Shown here: piece after piece, positions 7,685-15,029 of the stretch | Layout: every line of letters begins with the position of its first letter | Numbering within the stretch: position 1 is the stretch's first letter | Source: Odoribacter sp. | GTDB taxonomy: Bacteria > Bacteroidota > Bacteroidia > Bacteroidales > Prolixibacteraceae | Direction: 5' to 3' | Length of the DNA stretch: 64,000 nucleotides | NCBI GenBank assembly: GCA_013824715.1 | Contig: PNOH01000002.1 | Coordinates: forward strand, 160,003-224,002 | The notes under the pieces: model-generated | Database searches by the model: none | Told to the model about the DNA's origin: nothing | Seen by the model: the letters and a program-made list of their open reading frames with translations, nothing else | Program-made: the position numbers and the translations under genes

Positions 7685-7811
7685 AGCCTCCCCCAACCCC
7701 TCCGAAGGAGGGGGGTGGGATGGCTTATTTAATAAGTTACGATCCGTCAAAATTTTAATCTAAAAAAGCGCTCCCTGGCTTTCCCCCTTGGGGGAACGGG
7801 AAGGGGGCCTC
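7685..7811. repeat. Composite element: two GC-rich palindromic arms around an AT-rich core, ending just before the radical SAM start
   Basis: Arm 1 (7685-7725) reads AGCCTCCCCCAACCCCTCC, then GAAGGAGGGGGGTGGGA. Arm 2 (about 7766-7811) carries CTTTCCCCCTTGGGGGAACG, then GGAAGGGGGCCTC. Between them lie about 40 bp of AT-rich sequence. The same architecture recurs at 22638-22771 and 56982-57103. Here it ends 6 bp before ATG 7818. Such CT/GA palindromes are common dispersed repeats in Bacteroidota genomes. Confidence 0.6.
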
Positions 7812-7817
7812 TATCAA

Positions 7818-9116
7818 ATGCAACTTTCCAAATACAACATCATTTCAAAAATTAAGGATTCTGACAATTGGTTTGTCGTGAATGCCTTGTCAGGACAGGC
7901 TGATGTGCTCGATCAGGAAACTTGGGAACAACTGAATTCAGGTGTGGCGAATCCGGAGTTTGTTGAGAATGGCTATCTGGTTGACCCGGCCCAGGAAAAA
8001 CGTTTGTTCAGGGAGAAATACCTGCAATTTTTGGATGACCGCGAGAAGGACGAAGTTCAGATATTTTTTGTGACCAACTATTCCTGTAATTTTGATTGTT
8101 CCTATTGTTATCAGGCTGGTTACGAAGCTTTACCGGTCGCTTTGTCGAAAGAAGTTACCGACTCGTTTTTTGATTACATTCTGAAAGAGTTTTCAGGAAG
8201 ACAAAAATACATTACCATTTTTGGCGGAGAACCTTTTTTGAATGCCCCAAGCCATAAGGAAAACATCGGATACATCATTCAAAAGGCCGCTGAAAACAAT
8301 CTGGAAATTGCTGCAGTAACCAATGGTTATCATCTGGAGGAATACATCCCGATCCTAAAAAAGGGAATTATTCGTGAAATTCAGGTGACACTCGACGGAA
8401 CCAGCAAAATTCATAATCAACGCCGGTACCTAAAAGGCGGCAATCCGACTTTCGACCGAATCGTGCACGGTGTTGACCTTATACTTGAAAACCATATGCC
8501 TGTCAATCTCCGCATGGTTGTTGACAAGCAAAATATCGGCAATTTGCCCGATCTGGCTCAGTTTGCTATTGACAAAGGCTGGACTGCATCGCCACTTTTC
8601 AAGACCCAATTGGGCCGGAACTACGAACTGCATGAATGTCAGGCCAACCAGCAAAAATTGTATTCAAGGCTCGAATTGTATCAGGATTTGTACAATTTGC
8701 TGAAGAAATTTCCCCACATCAGGGAGTTTCACAAACCTGCATTTTCGGTCTCGAAATTTTTGTTCGAACAGGGAGAAATGCCCGCTCCTCTCTTCGATGC
8801 CTGCACCGGAACCAAAACCGAGTGGGCTTTCGATTTTACCGGAAATGTTTATGCATGCACGGCTACTGTTGGTAAAAAGGGCGAAAGCCTGGGTACTTTT
8901 CATCCTGAAGTCAGGAAAAATACCGAAGCCGTTGAAGAATGGCAGGAACGCGATATTTTATCTATTCCGAAATGCCAGGGCTGCAACCTGAACCTGATTT
9001 GTGGCGGTGGCTGTGCTTCGATGGCGAAAAACTACAACGGATCGCTGAACAGTCACGATTGCCGCCCGGTTACTGAATTACTGGAAATGGGAATTGGTCA
9101 TTATTTTAACGAGTGA
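7818..9116 (+). CDS. Radical SAM/SPASM peptide-maturase-like enzyme
   Basis: This 432-residue protein has the radical SAM cluster motif C90-X3-C94-X2-C97 (SCNFDCSYC), followed by FGGEPF for SAM binding. A C-terminal SPASM-type Cys array (FDACTGTKTEW, NVYACTA, then CQGCNLNLICGGGC and HDC) should bind auxiliary Fe-S clusters. The first ~75 residues (NWFVVNALSGQADVLDQETW, then GYLVD) look like the short N-terminal domain of peptide-modifying SPASM enzymes. I prefer ATG 7818, because an upstream TTG frame would translate the GC-rich repeat. It follows the 31-aa Cys-rich ORF by 145 bp and precedes a thioredoxin-reductase fusion. Known SPASM enzymes make thioether, C-C or sulfatase-type modifications. 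The actual substrate is unknown, and the mini-ORF is the obvious candidate. Confidence 0.85.
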   Translation: MQLSKYNIISKIKDSDNWFVVNALSGQADVLDQETWEQLNSGVANPEFVENGYLVDPAQEKRLFREKYLQFLDDREKDEVQIFFVTNYSCNFDCSYCYQAGYEALPVALSKEVTDSFFDYILKEFSGRQKYITIFGGEPFLNAPSHKENIGYIIQKAAENNLEIAAVTNGYHLEEYIPILKKGIIREIQVTLDGTSKIHNQRRYLKGGNPTFDRIVHGVDLILENHMPVNLRMVVDKQNIGNLPDLAQFAIDKGWTASPLFKTQLGRNYELHECQANQQKLYSRLELYQDLYNLLKKFPHIREFHKPAFSVSKFLFEQGEMPAPLFDACTGTKTEWAFDFTGNVYACTATVGKKGESLGTFHPEVRKNTEAVEEWQERDILSIPKCQGCNLNLICGGGCASMAKNYNGSLNSHDCRPVTELLEMGIGHYFNE

Positions 9117-9127
9117 TGATAATATGT

Positions 9128-9147
9128 CCGTTCACTGAAGTGAACGG
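9128..9147 (+). other. Perfect intercistronic hairpin
   Basis: CCGTTCAC-TGAA-GTGAACGG forms an 8-bp stem with a tetraloop between the radical SAM and thioredoxin-reductase genes (76-bp gap). No T-run follows, so it is more likely an mRNA stability or processing hairpin than a terminator. Confidence 0.5.
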
Positions 9148-9192
9148 CAAAGGATAAGCCTTCAGAAAACAGAAAAACAAAAACCAAATATC

Positions 9193-10461
9193 ATGAAAGA
9201 AATAATTTCATCAGATTACGAAAAAGAAGTGTTGGCTGGCCAAAATGTGCTGGTTGACTTTTATTCAACCGAATGTCCTCCCTGTGAAGCAGTTGCTCCC
9301 AAATTAGAAACCTTGGAAAAATTATTTGGAAAAGAAATCAAATTTGTGAAAATATTCCGGCAGGGAAACCGCGATCTGGCAGATCAACTGGCGGTGAAAT
9401 CATCGCCGACTTTGCTGTTTTATCAGGATGGTGAAGAAGTAAGCGCCCGCCTGACTGGTGGAGTAAAACGCTCGGAAATAGTTCGGGAACTGAAACATGT
9501 GCTCGGGAAAGACCGGGTATCTGAAATCATGAAAACTCAGGAGCCGACCATAAGCGATGTTGATGTAGCCATTTTGGGTGCCGGCCCGGGTGGACTGACT
9601 GCCGGTTTGTACCTCTGCCAGGCACGAATCAATACGGTTTTGGTTGATATTGCTTTGCCCGGAGGAAATGTCTCGACCACCCACATGGTTTCGAATTATC
9701 CCGGATTTATTGATCCGCAGCCCGGATACATGCTTTCGCACAACATGTCGGAACAAACCAAACGCTGCGGAACAACCTACAAGGTTGCCGTTGACGTGAC
9801 TCATGTTGATTTGCTGAAAAAAGAAATTGTTATCGATTCACAGGAGACAATCCGCGCCAAAAGGATAATAATTGCTACCGGAACTTCGCCAAACAGGATA
9901 GGAATTCCGGGCGAGTTGGAATTTAAGGGACAAGGAATTTCATATTGCGCAACCTGTGACGCTAAATATTTTGTTGACAAAGAGGTTGTAGTGATTGGCG
10001 GTGGAAATTCGGCTATCGAAGAGGCTGATTTTATCTCGAAGTTTGCTTCGAAAATTACCATTGTTCACCAGTTCGACCAACTTCAGGCCAACAAAATAGC
10101 GCAGGAAAAAGTTTTTGAAAATCCGAAATTTTCGTTTCTGTTCTCTCACGAACCTCGGGCATTTAAAAAGGCTGGCGACAAAATGGTGGTTGAAGTGGAA
10201 GACCTGAAAACCAAAGAGATGAAAACACTGATTTCGGATGGAATTTTTGTTTTTATCGGACAGAAACCAAACCTTGAAATGTTTGGCGATAAGCTGAAGC
10301 TTGATCAGTGGGGGTATATCCAGACAGACGAGGATATGCGCACAAACATTGATGGGGTATATGCTGTTGGGGATGTCGGCAGCAAGAAATACAGGCAAAT
10401 CACTACAGCCATTGCCGACGGAACCATTGCCGCTATTTCAATCACCCGCGAAATCGGATAA
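9193..10461 (+). CDS. Thioredoxin-thioredoxin reductase fusion (N-terminal Trx, atypical pyridine-nucleotide site)
   Basis: This 422-residue protein has two parts. Residues 1-105 are a thioredoxin fold with active site C28-P-P-C31 (STECPPCEAVAPKLE). Residues 120-422 are a flavoprotein reductase with FAD motif GAGPGG (129-134), redox pair C252-A-T-C255, dinucleotide motif GGGNSAIEEA and a closing VYAVGDVG FAD segment. The order is the reverse of the classic mycobacterial TrxR-Trx fusion. The HRRDxxRA motif that grips the NADPH 2'-phosphate reads VHQFDQLQANK (291-301), losing both arginines and resembling AhpF-like NADH sites. It probably supplies electrons or thiol reduction to the neighbouring radical SAM or methyltransferase chemistry (inference from context). 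A strong terminator follows. Confidence 0.85.
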   Translation: MKEIISSDYEKEVLAGQNVLVDFYSTECPPCEAVAPKLETLEKLFGKEIKFVKIFRQGNRDLADQLAVKSSPTLLFYQDGEEVSARLTGGVKRSEIVRELKHVLGKDRVSEIMKTQEPTISDVDVAILGAGPGGLTAGLYLCQARINTVLVDIALPGGNVSTTHMVSNYPGFIDPQPGYMLSHNMSEQTKRCGTTYKVAVDVTHVDLLKKEIVIDSQETIRAKRIIIATGTSPNRIGIPGELEFKGQGISYCATCDAKYFVDKEVVVIGGGNSAIEEADFISKFASKITIVHQFDQLQANKIAQEKVFENPKFSFLFSHEPRAFKKAGDKMVVEVEDLKTKEMKTLISDGIFVFIGQKPNLEMFGDKLKLDQWGYIQTDEDMRTNIDGVYAVGDVGSKKYRQITTAIADGTIAAISITREIG

Positions 10462-10546
10462 TTGGTAGAGGAGATTTTTAAACTTCGTTTTAAATACGTG
10501 ATTGGAAACTTCAGCATCCCTAATAGAGATTTTAAAGAGATTCAAC

Positions 10547-10598
10547 AAATTCCGGTGTTCATTTTCCTGAAAAGGAAAATCGCGCCGGAATTTTTTTT
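10547..10598 (+). terminator. Two-stage intrinsic terminator after the thioredoxin-reductase fusion
   Basis: Outer stem AAATTCCGG (10547-10555) pairs with CCGGAATTT (10585-10593), and inner stem ATTTTCC (10561-10567) pairs with GGAAAAT (10574-10580). The outer stem runs into eight T residues. It closes the 6.6-10.5 kb transcription unit before the next promoter. Confidence 0.75.
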
Positions 10599-10604
10599 GC
10601 AATC

Positions 10605-10635
10605 CTTGCTTCTTAAATTTGTATCATTAACTTTG
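10605..10635 (+). promoter_or_regulatory. Bacteroidota-type promoter of the membrane protein-regulator-creD operon
   Basis: CTTG (10605-10608), 19 bp, then TAACTTTG (10628-10635) matches the TTTG...TAnnTTTG consensus with a single mismatch. It lies 20 bp before ATG 10655, and the AAAGTACTTT palindrome falls at the predicted transcription start. Confidence 0.65.
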
Positions 10636-10636
10636 C

Positions 10637-10655
10637 AACTCAAAGTACTTTTAAA
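10637..10655 (+). promoter_or_regulatory. Candidate operator AAAGTACTTT, site 1
   Basis: A 19-bp sequence, AACTCAAAGTACTTTTAAA, contains the perfect palindrome AAAGTACTTT (10642-10651) between the -7 box and ATG 10655. The identical 19 bp recurs at 11610-11628 before creD, and a wHTH regulator gene lies between the two. A binding site for that regulator is the simplest reading (inference). Confidence 0.55.
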
Positions 10656-11293
10656 TGAAAACAAATTCAACCAATCCCAAAGAGGATCTTCAGGCAATCC
10701 GTGAGATCATGGAACGATCTTCCAAGTTTTTATCGCTAAGTGGATTAGCAGGCATATTTGCAGGTGGGTGTGCTTTGATCGGTGCAGCAGTCGCGTGGTT
10801 TGTTGTTCTCGACACGGGAAATGTACATTACGACGAATATCTGTGTAGTGTTGGCGCTTCACCTTTCAATCAGGTAAGTATAAACCTGGGAATTGACGCA
10901 ATAATCGTGTTGGTGGCAGCAATTCTGGGAGCATTTTATTTTTCGTATAGGAAGGCTCAAAAAAGCGGCCAGAAACTTTGGACCAATTCAACCAGGCGAT
11001 TACTTGGACATCTTCTAATCCCGCTGGTTTCAGGAGGAATATTTGCAATTATTCTGGTATTGAGGAATAATACTGAATTGGTAGCTTCGGTGTTACTGAT
11101 TTTTTATGGATTGTCGCTGGTCAATGCCGGAAAATTTACTTTGGGCGAGATTCACTACCTGGGGCTTACTGAAATCGTGCTGGGAATTCTGGCCGGAATT
11201 TTCATCAATCATGGACTGCTGTTTTGGATCGTAGGATTTGGAGTGATGCACATCGTTTATGGAATTGTCATGTATTACAGGTATGAGCGATGA
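10655..11293 (+). CDS. Multi-pass membrane protein of unknown function
   Basis: This 212-residue integral membrane protein has about five or six hydrophobic segments: LSGLAGIFAGGCALIGAAVA near residue 30, IDAIIVLVAAILGAFYFSY near 78, LLIPLVSGGIFAIILVL near 118, ELVASVLLIFYGLSLVNAG, LTEIVLGILAGIFINHGLLF, and the end segment VGFGVMHIVYGIVMYYRY. An N-terminal cytosolic stretch (KEDLQAIREIMERSSKFLSL) precedes the first helix, a feature seen in small Bacteroidota membrane proteins encoded with a wHTH regulator and CreD. No catalytic motif was recognised. Its stop overlaps the regulator's start by 4 bp (ATGA), so the two are translationally coupled. Confidence 0.8.
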   Translation: MKTNSTNPKEDLQAIREIMERSSKFLSLSGLAGIFAGGCALIGAAVAWFVVLDTGNVHYDEYLCSVGASPFNQVSINLGIDAIIVLVAAILGAFYFSYRKAQKSGQKLWTNSTRRLLGHLLIPLVSGGIFAIILVLRNNTELVASVLLIFYGLSLVNAGKFTLGEIHYLGLTEIVLGILAGIFINHGLLFWIVGFGVMHIVYGIVMYYRYER

Positions 11294-11586
11294 AGAACCC
11301 GATATCTAACCTTCAGAAAGTATTTGAAAGCCGCATCAGGCTTGGAATTATGTCGGCGCTGATGGTGAACGACACACTCGATTTTAATGCCCTGAAGGAT
11401 TTGCTTGAATTAACTGACGGAAATCTGGCCAGCCACCTGAAAGCTTTGGAACAGCAGGAAATTATTGTGGTTTCCAAACAATTTGTTGGACGGAAACCCA
11501 GTACAACTTATAAAGCTACCGATCTTGGAAAGAACTTGTTTCGCCAGCATCTGGCGGCGCTGGAAGAGCTAATTGGCAATCAATAA
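11290..11586 (+). CDS. Winged-helix transcriptional regulator (ArsR/MarR-like, HTH_34 type)
   Basis: This 98-residue single-domain wHTH protein contains VFESRIRLGIMSALMVNDTL (helix 1 region) and FNALKDLLELTDGNLASHLKALEQQEIIVVSKQFVGRKPSTTYKA (HTH plus wing, seen in parts), ending with LFRQHLAALEELI. It lacks effector-domain or metal-binding Cys motifs. It starts inside the stop codon of the membrane-protein gene, and creD follows after 52 bp. The two identical AAAGTACTTT-containing sites at 10637 and 11610 are candidate autoregulatory operators. Such regulators repress their own operon in other families, and the inducing signal here is unknown. Confidence 0.85.
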   Translation: MKNPISNLQKVFESRIRLGIMSALMVNDTLDFNALKDLLELTDGNLASHLKALEQQEIIVVSKQFVGRKPSTTYKATDLGKNLFRQHLAALEELIGNQ

Positions 11587-11609
11587 TTTTTTTTATTCAT
11601 ATACTCTGA

Positions 11610-11628
11610 AACTCAAAGTACTTTTAAA
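11610..11628 (+). promoter_or_regulatory. Candidate operator AAAGTACTTT, site 2
   Basis: This is an exact 19-bp copy of the site at 10637-10655, with the palindrome AAAGTACTTT at 11615-11624 in the 52-bp gap before creD. No good -7 box was found in front of this copy. Confidence 0.5.
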
Positions 11629-11638
11629 AATCAAAAAA

Positions 11639-12946
11639 ATGGAAACAAAAAGCATTCAACAATTCATGAACAGTTACAGTGTGAAGATGATCATCGTTTC
11701 AGGATTGGCTATTTTGCTTTTGATACCGTCCTTTTTAATTCAGGACATCATCAAAGAGCGAATCGCGTTGAGCGAAAAAGTAAAAAAAGAACTTTATGCC
11801 CAGTGGGGAGGCAAGCAGGTCGTCGCAGGTCCGGTGCTGAATGTGCCGTTCACTATTCAGGAACAAAACGAGAATAGTCAGGGTGTAAATGAACGACACG
11901 GAATTGCTCATTTTTTGCCGGAAACGATAAAAACAGAAGGCTATCTAAAGCCCGAAATCCGCTATCGGGGTATTTATAAAGTGGTGGTTTACGAAGGCCT
12001 GGTCAAAGTGAAAGGTACATTTGCTCAACCCGATGTAACTCAATTGGATCAGCCAAATGCCCAATACAACTGGGATGCAGCGTATTTCACGATTGGGATT
12101 TCTGACATGCGTGGAATCAAAAATTTGCCTGAATTGGTAGTGAACAGTCAAAAATGCCAGGTTGAATCCGGTGTAGCCGATACTGATTTGTTTCAGTCGG
12201 GAATTACGATTAAAGCCAATTCAATTGATCTGAAACAGCCGCTCAGTTTTGAGATTGATTTGGTTTTGAACGGTTCTGAAGACTTATCTGTTGAGGCCTT
12301 AGGCAAAACTTCAGAAGTGACCATGAAATCGGATTGGGCCGCACCAAGCTTTACTGGTGGATTTCTGCCGGTGAACCGGGAAATTACCGCAAAGGGATTT
12401 ACTGCCGACTGGCAGGTAACCCATCTCAACCGAAATTTTCCACAACAATGGATTGACCACAAATACAATACGCACGAGGCTACCCTTGGCGTTGAACTGC
12501 TAATTCCACTCGATCATTACCAGAAAGCCATGCGTTCGGTGAAATATGCGATCCTGTTCATCGCGCTCAATTTTATCATTTTCATCTTCATCGAGATCAA
12601 AAGCAAAACCCGGATCCATCCGTTCCAGTATTCGCTGGTGGCTTTTGCCTTACTGATTTTCTATGCCTTGCTGACTTCAATCGGCGAACAGACTGGGTTC
12701 AACTGGGCATACCTGATTTCGGCGGTTGCCGTTACTTCACTTATTTTGTGGTACTCCTATACAATTCTGCGGGATATGCGATCGGCAACCTGGATAACTT
12801 TATTGCAAACGGGTTTATATTTGTTCCTGTTCACTATTTTGCAGTTACATGATTATGCCTTGCTAGCCGGAAGCATCGGACTGTTTGTTATCCTTGCCAT
12901 TATTATGCGTGCGTCGCAGCAGATTAAATGGTATTCGGAAGGGTAA
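11639..12946 (+). CDS. creD: CreD-family inner-membrane protein
   Basis: This 435-residue CreD homologue has an N-terminal transmembrane helix (VKMIIVSGLAILLLIPSFLI) followed by KERIALSEKVKKELYAQWGGKQVVAGPVLNVPF, the characteristic CreD segment. A long periplasmic beta-rich domain follows, and a C-terminal cluster of five or six helices starts at SVKYAILFIALNFIIFIFIE and ends LLAGSIGLFVILAIIMRASQ. I chose ATG 11639. An upstream start would translate the operator and overlap the regulator gene. In E. coli, creD is induced by CreBC and affects envelope integrity and colicin tolerance. Here it sits instead with a wHTH regulator and a small membrane protein, so the control circuit differs. The biochemical function is unknown. 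Confidence 0.88.
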   Translation: METKSIQQFMNSYSVKMIIVSGLAILLLIPSFLIQDIIKERIALSEKVKKELYAQWGGKQVVAGPVLNVPFTIQEQNENSQGVNERHGIAHFLPETIKTEGYLKPEIRYRGIYKVVVYEGLVKVKGTFAQPDVTQLDQPNAQYNWDAAYFTIGISDMRGIKNLPELVVNSQKCQVESGVADTDLFQSGITIKANSIDLKQPLSFEIDLVLNGSEDLSVEALGKTSEVTMKSDWAAPSFTGGFLPVNREITAKGFTADWQVTHLNRNFPQQWIDHKYNTHEATLGVELLIPLDHYQKAMRSVKYAILFIALNFIIFIFIEIKSKTRIHPFQYSLVAFALLIFYALLTSIGEQTGFNWAYLISAVAVTSLILWYSYTILRDMRSATWITLLQTGLYLFLFTILQLHDYALLAGSIGLFVILAIIMRASQQIKWYSEG

Positions 12947-12949
12947 GAT

Positions 12950-13480
12950 TTATTTTACCCTTTTCAACAAAACTTTTGAATAAACCGCATAATCCTTCCC
13001 AGGCTCTGCCAGTTCGAAGGTTTCTTCCAATTCGTTTTCGCTCAGGACGCGGTATGTTTCTTTGGCTTTCCATCCGGAGGGAATATTTTCAATTGATTCG
13101 GTTACAAAAACCATCATTTTCTGGTCAGGGGAGATACTGTCCAGAAGGTATTCGTTCACAAAACCCTCGATATGAAACTGGCGCAGACGGAATTTTTTTA
13201 AGGCCCGATCGTAACTCATGTATCCCAAATCTTCGTGAACCTCGCCTTTCGCGTTACTGGCCGATGGCGGATAGATTGACTTGTTGCGTACTTCGATGAA
13301 CTTGTTGTTCAGGATAAATCGGTAACTTCTTTCATAAGTTCCGGTACCGGGCTCACCGCCGCCTTGTACGGTCCATTCGCCGATAAATGACTTAAACGGA
13401 ATCCACGGATCGACTTTGACTGTATTTTGACCGGCTAATGCGAATGGAAAGAGAATGCAGATGATCAGTAGTTTTTTCAT
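12950..13480 (-). CDS. Secreted hypothetical protein with lipocalin-like/DUF1579-like features
   Basis: This 176-residue protein starts with a signal peptide (MKKLLIICILFPFALAGQ) if ATG 13480 is used, and the longer upstream start would bury that signal. The mature part contains PWIPFKSFIGEWTVQGGGEPGTG, then YRFILNNKFIEVRNKS, and HEDLGYMSYDRALKKFRLRQFHIEGFVNEY (in parts). This is the pattern of proteins that measure or bind in a small beta barrel, with GEW near the first strand. It probably acts in the periplasm or outer membrane. It is convergent with creD, with a 3-bp gap. No catalytic residues are evident, and the assignment to a beta-barrel family is tentative. Confidence 0.7.
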   Translation of the reverse strand: MKKLLIICILFPFALAGQNTVKVDPWIPFKSFIGEWTVQGGGEPGTGTYERSYRFILNNKFIEVRNKSIYPPSASNAKGEVHEDLGYMSYDRALKKFRLRQFHIEGFVNEYLLDSISPDQKMMVFVTESIENIPSGWKAKETYRVLSENELEETFELAEPGKDYAVYSKVLLKRVK

Positions 13481-13573
13481 TTTTTGTGGGTTGGTTTTCC
13501 GGGGTGAAAATAAGCAAACAGGTGTTGATGTACAAATGCACGTATTAGGTAATGATTTCATTCATCTCATTTC

Positions 13574-13604
13574 ATTGTCATTATTGAATTATACCCTAAA
13601 TTTG
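13574..13604 (+). promoter_or_regulatory. Promoter of the enolase-superfamily epimerase gene
   Basis: ATTG (13574-13577), 19 bp, then TAAATTTG (13597-13604) fits the Bacteroidota consensus well. It lies 42 bp before ATG 13647 and rules out the longer upstream reading frame as the true start. Confidence 0.65.
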
Positions 13605-13646
13605 GCAATACATAAAAAATCAATTTGCTTTTATAAAAATATTCTG

Positions 13647-14753
13647 ATGCTGATTTCCCAAATTGAAGTCTATAAGTTCCCGGTGAAACTTAAAAAGCCG
13701 TTTGTAATTTCACTGGGTTCCTTTGATTATGCCGAAAATGTGATCGTTGTTATTCGAACTGACGAAGGTTTGACAGGTTTTGGCGAGTGCAGTCCCTTTA
13801 TGCCCATCAATGGAGAAAGTATGGAGACAGCCTATGTGGTGGCCAATTACCTGGCTAAAGCTCTGGTCGGGAAAAATCCGTTGAATATTGAGACTTGTTC
13901 AGAATTGATGGATCGTACCATTTACGGCAATTCTAGTATAAAAAGTGCGTTTGATATGGCCTTGTACGATATCGCCTCCCAACATGCCGGACTTCCTTTG
14001 TATGCTTTTCTGGGTGGGAAGAATAACAAAACTCTTGTAACCGATTACACTGTGAGTTTGGGCGATCCGGAGCAAATGGTTTCCGATGCAAAGGATATTA
14101 AGGACCGCGGTTTTAAGGTAATTAAGGTCAAATTGGGTGACGATCCGGAGAAAGATATTTTCAGGATAAAAGCAATTCGTTCACAAATTGGCAATGATAT
14201 TCCTTTGCGACTTGATGCTAATCAAGGCTGGAATGTTGATTCGGCTATCCGGATTTTGAATGAACTTGCCAACGACAACATCCAGTTTTGTGAGGAGCCG
14301 ATTCCACGATGGAACTTCATGGAACTGGCGACTGTTAGAAGACAAAGTCCAATTATGGTGATGGCCGATGAATCGTGTTGCGACCATCACGACGCCAAAC
14401 GCCTGATTGATTTGCAATCATGTCAGGCTTTCAATATCAAGCTTGGAAAATCAGCAGGAATTTTCAAGGCACAGAAAATTATTCGGCTTGCGGAACAGTC
14501 CGATATTCAGTTACAAATCGGTGGTTTTCTCGAATCGAGGATCGGTTTTACTGCCTCGGCACATCTTGCCTTGACGAGCGATAATATTAAGTTTTGTGAC
14601 TTCGACTCACCTTTGATGTTCAGCGAGGATCCGGTTTCCGGAGGAATTAAATATGATAAAGGCGGATTGGTTTCACTTCCTGAAGTTCCAGGATTAGGCG
14701 CTCGTCTGGATACGGAAGAATTGGAGAAACTTAAAGGTTTTGTTGTTCGATAA
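13647..14753 (+). CDS. Mandelate racemase/muconate-lactonizing family enzyme, probable dipeptide epimerase
   Basis: This 368-residue member of the enolase superfamily (MLE subgroup) has the catalytic lysines in VIKVKLG (KxK), metal ligands at DANQGW (D), CEEPIPR (E) and MADESC (D), and the opposite catalytic lysine in FNIKLGKSAG. The N-terminal capping domain starts ISQIEVYKFPVKLKKPFVIS and includes GFGECSPF. Sequence style fits L-Ala-D/L-Glu epimerase-like enzymes that recycle murein peptides, but specificity in this family cannot be read from motifs alone. The start at 13647 is set by the upstream promoter. The next gene, DUF2007, follows after 21 bp. Confidence 0.85.
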   Translation: MLISQIEVYKFPVKLKKPFVISLGSFDYAENVIVVIRTDEGLTGFGECSPFMPINGESMETAYVVANYLAKALVGKNPLNIETCSELMDRTIYGNSSIKSAFDMALYDIASQHAGLPLYAFLGGKNNKTLVTDYTVSLGDPEQMVSDAKDIKDRGFKVIKVKLGDDPEKDIFRIKAIRSQIGNDIPLRLDANQGWNVDSAIRILNELANDNIQFCEEPIPRWNFMELATVRRQSPIMVMADESCCDHHDAKRLIDLQSCQAFNIKLGKSAGIFKAQKIIRLAEQSDIQLQIGGFLESRIGFTASAHLALTSDNIKFCDFDSPLMFSEDPVSGGIKYDKGGLVSLPEVPGLGARLDTEELEKLKGFVVR

Positions 14754-14774
14754 TGAAACAGTAAATCAATTAAT

Positions 14775-15026
14775 ATGAAAGCAGATCAGGAAATTTATCT
14801 GGTTGAGGTTTTTGATGTTAACCAATGGCAAGCCTCATTGGTAAAGAGCCTGTTGGACAATGCAGAAATTGAGTCTTTTCTGAAGGATGAACGCATGGGC
14901 GTGCTTGTTCCCTGGAATGTTGCAGGTGGAGGTGCCGGGGCTGTAAAGATCTTCGTTTCGAGTGTTGATTATAAAAGGGCAAAAGAAGTAATTGATCAGT
15001 ACGAAAAGGCAGAAAAAGACAATTAG
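14775..15026 (+). CDS. DUF2007 small protein
   Basis: This 83-residue protein matches the DUF2007 pattern: LVEVFDVNQWQASLVKSLLDNAEIESFLKDE, then a Gly-rich GGGAGAVKIFVSSVDYKRAKEVIDQY (seen in parts). The fold is ACT/ferredoxin-like in known members, and the family is labelled a putative signal transducer without a proven role. It lies 21 bp after the epimerase gene and 3 bp before a methyltransferase gene, so the three are probably one transcript. No signal peptide or membrane segment is visible. Confidence 0.8.
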   Translation: MKADQEIYLVEVFDVNQWQASLVKSLLDNAEIESFLKDERMGVLVPWNVAGGGAGAVKIFVSSVDYKRAKEVIDQYEKAEKDN

Positions 15027-15029
15027 CGA

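Noticed and set aside
7685..7811. Intrinsic terminator from the GC-rich palindromes
   Set aside because: The stems are not followed by T runs in the gene's direction, and the same elements sit directly before start codons elsewhere.
7788..7817. Longer start (TTG 7788) for the radical SAM gene
   Set aside because: It would translate the GC-rich palindromic repeat (GEREGGLYQ). ATG 7818 gives a normal start.
9128..9147. Terminator between the radical SAM and thioredoxin-reductase genes
   Set aside because: The hairpin is perfect but no T run follows, and the next gene is 45 bp away on the same strand.
9400..9804. Minus-strand frame opposite the thioredoxin-reductase fusion
   Set aside because: Antisense shadow of a gene with clear motifs, with no start signal or family.
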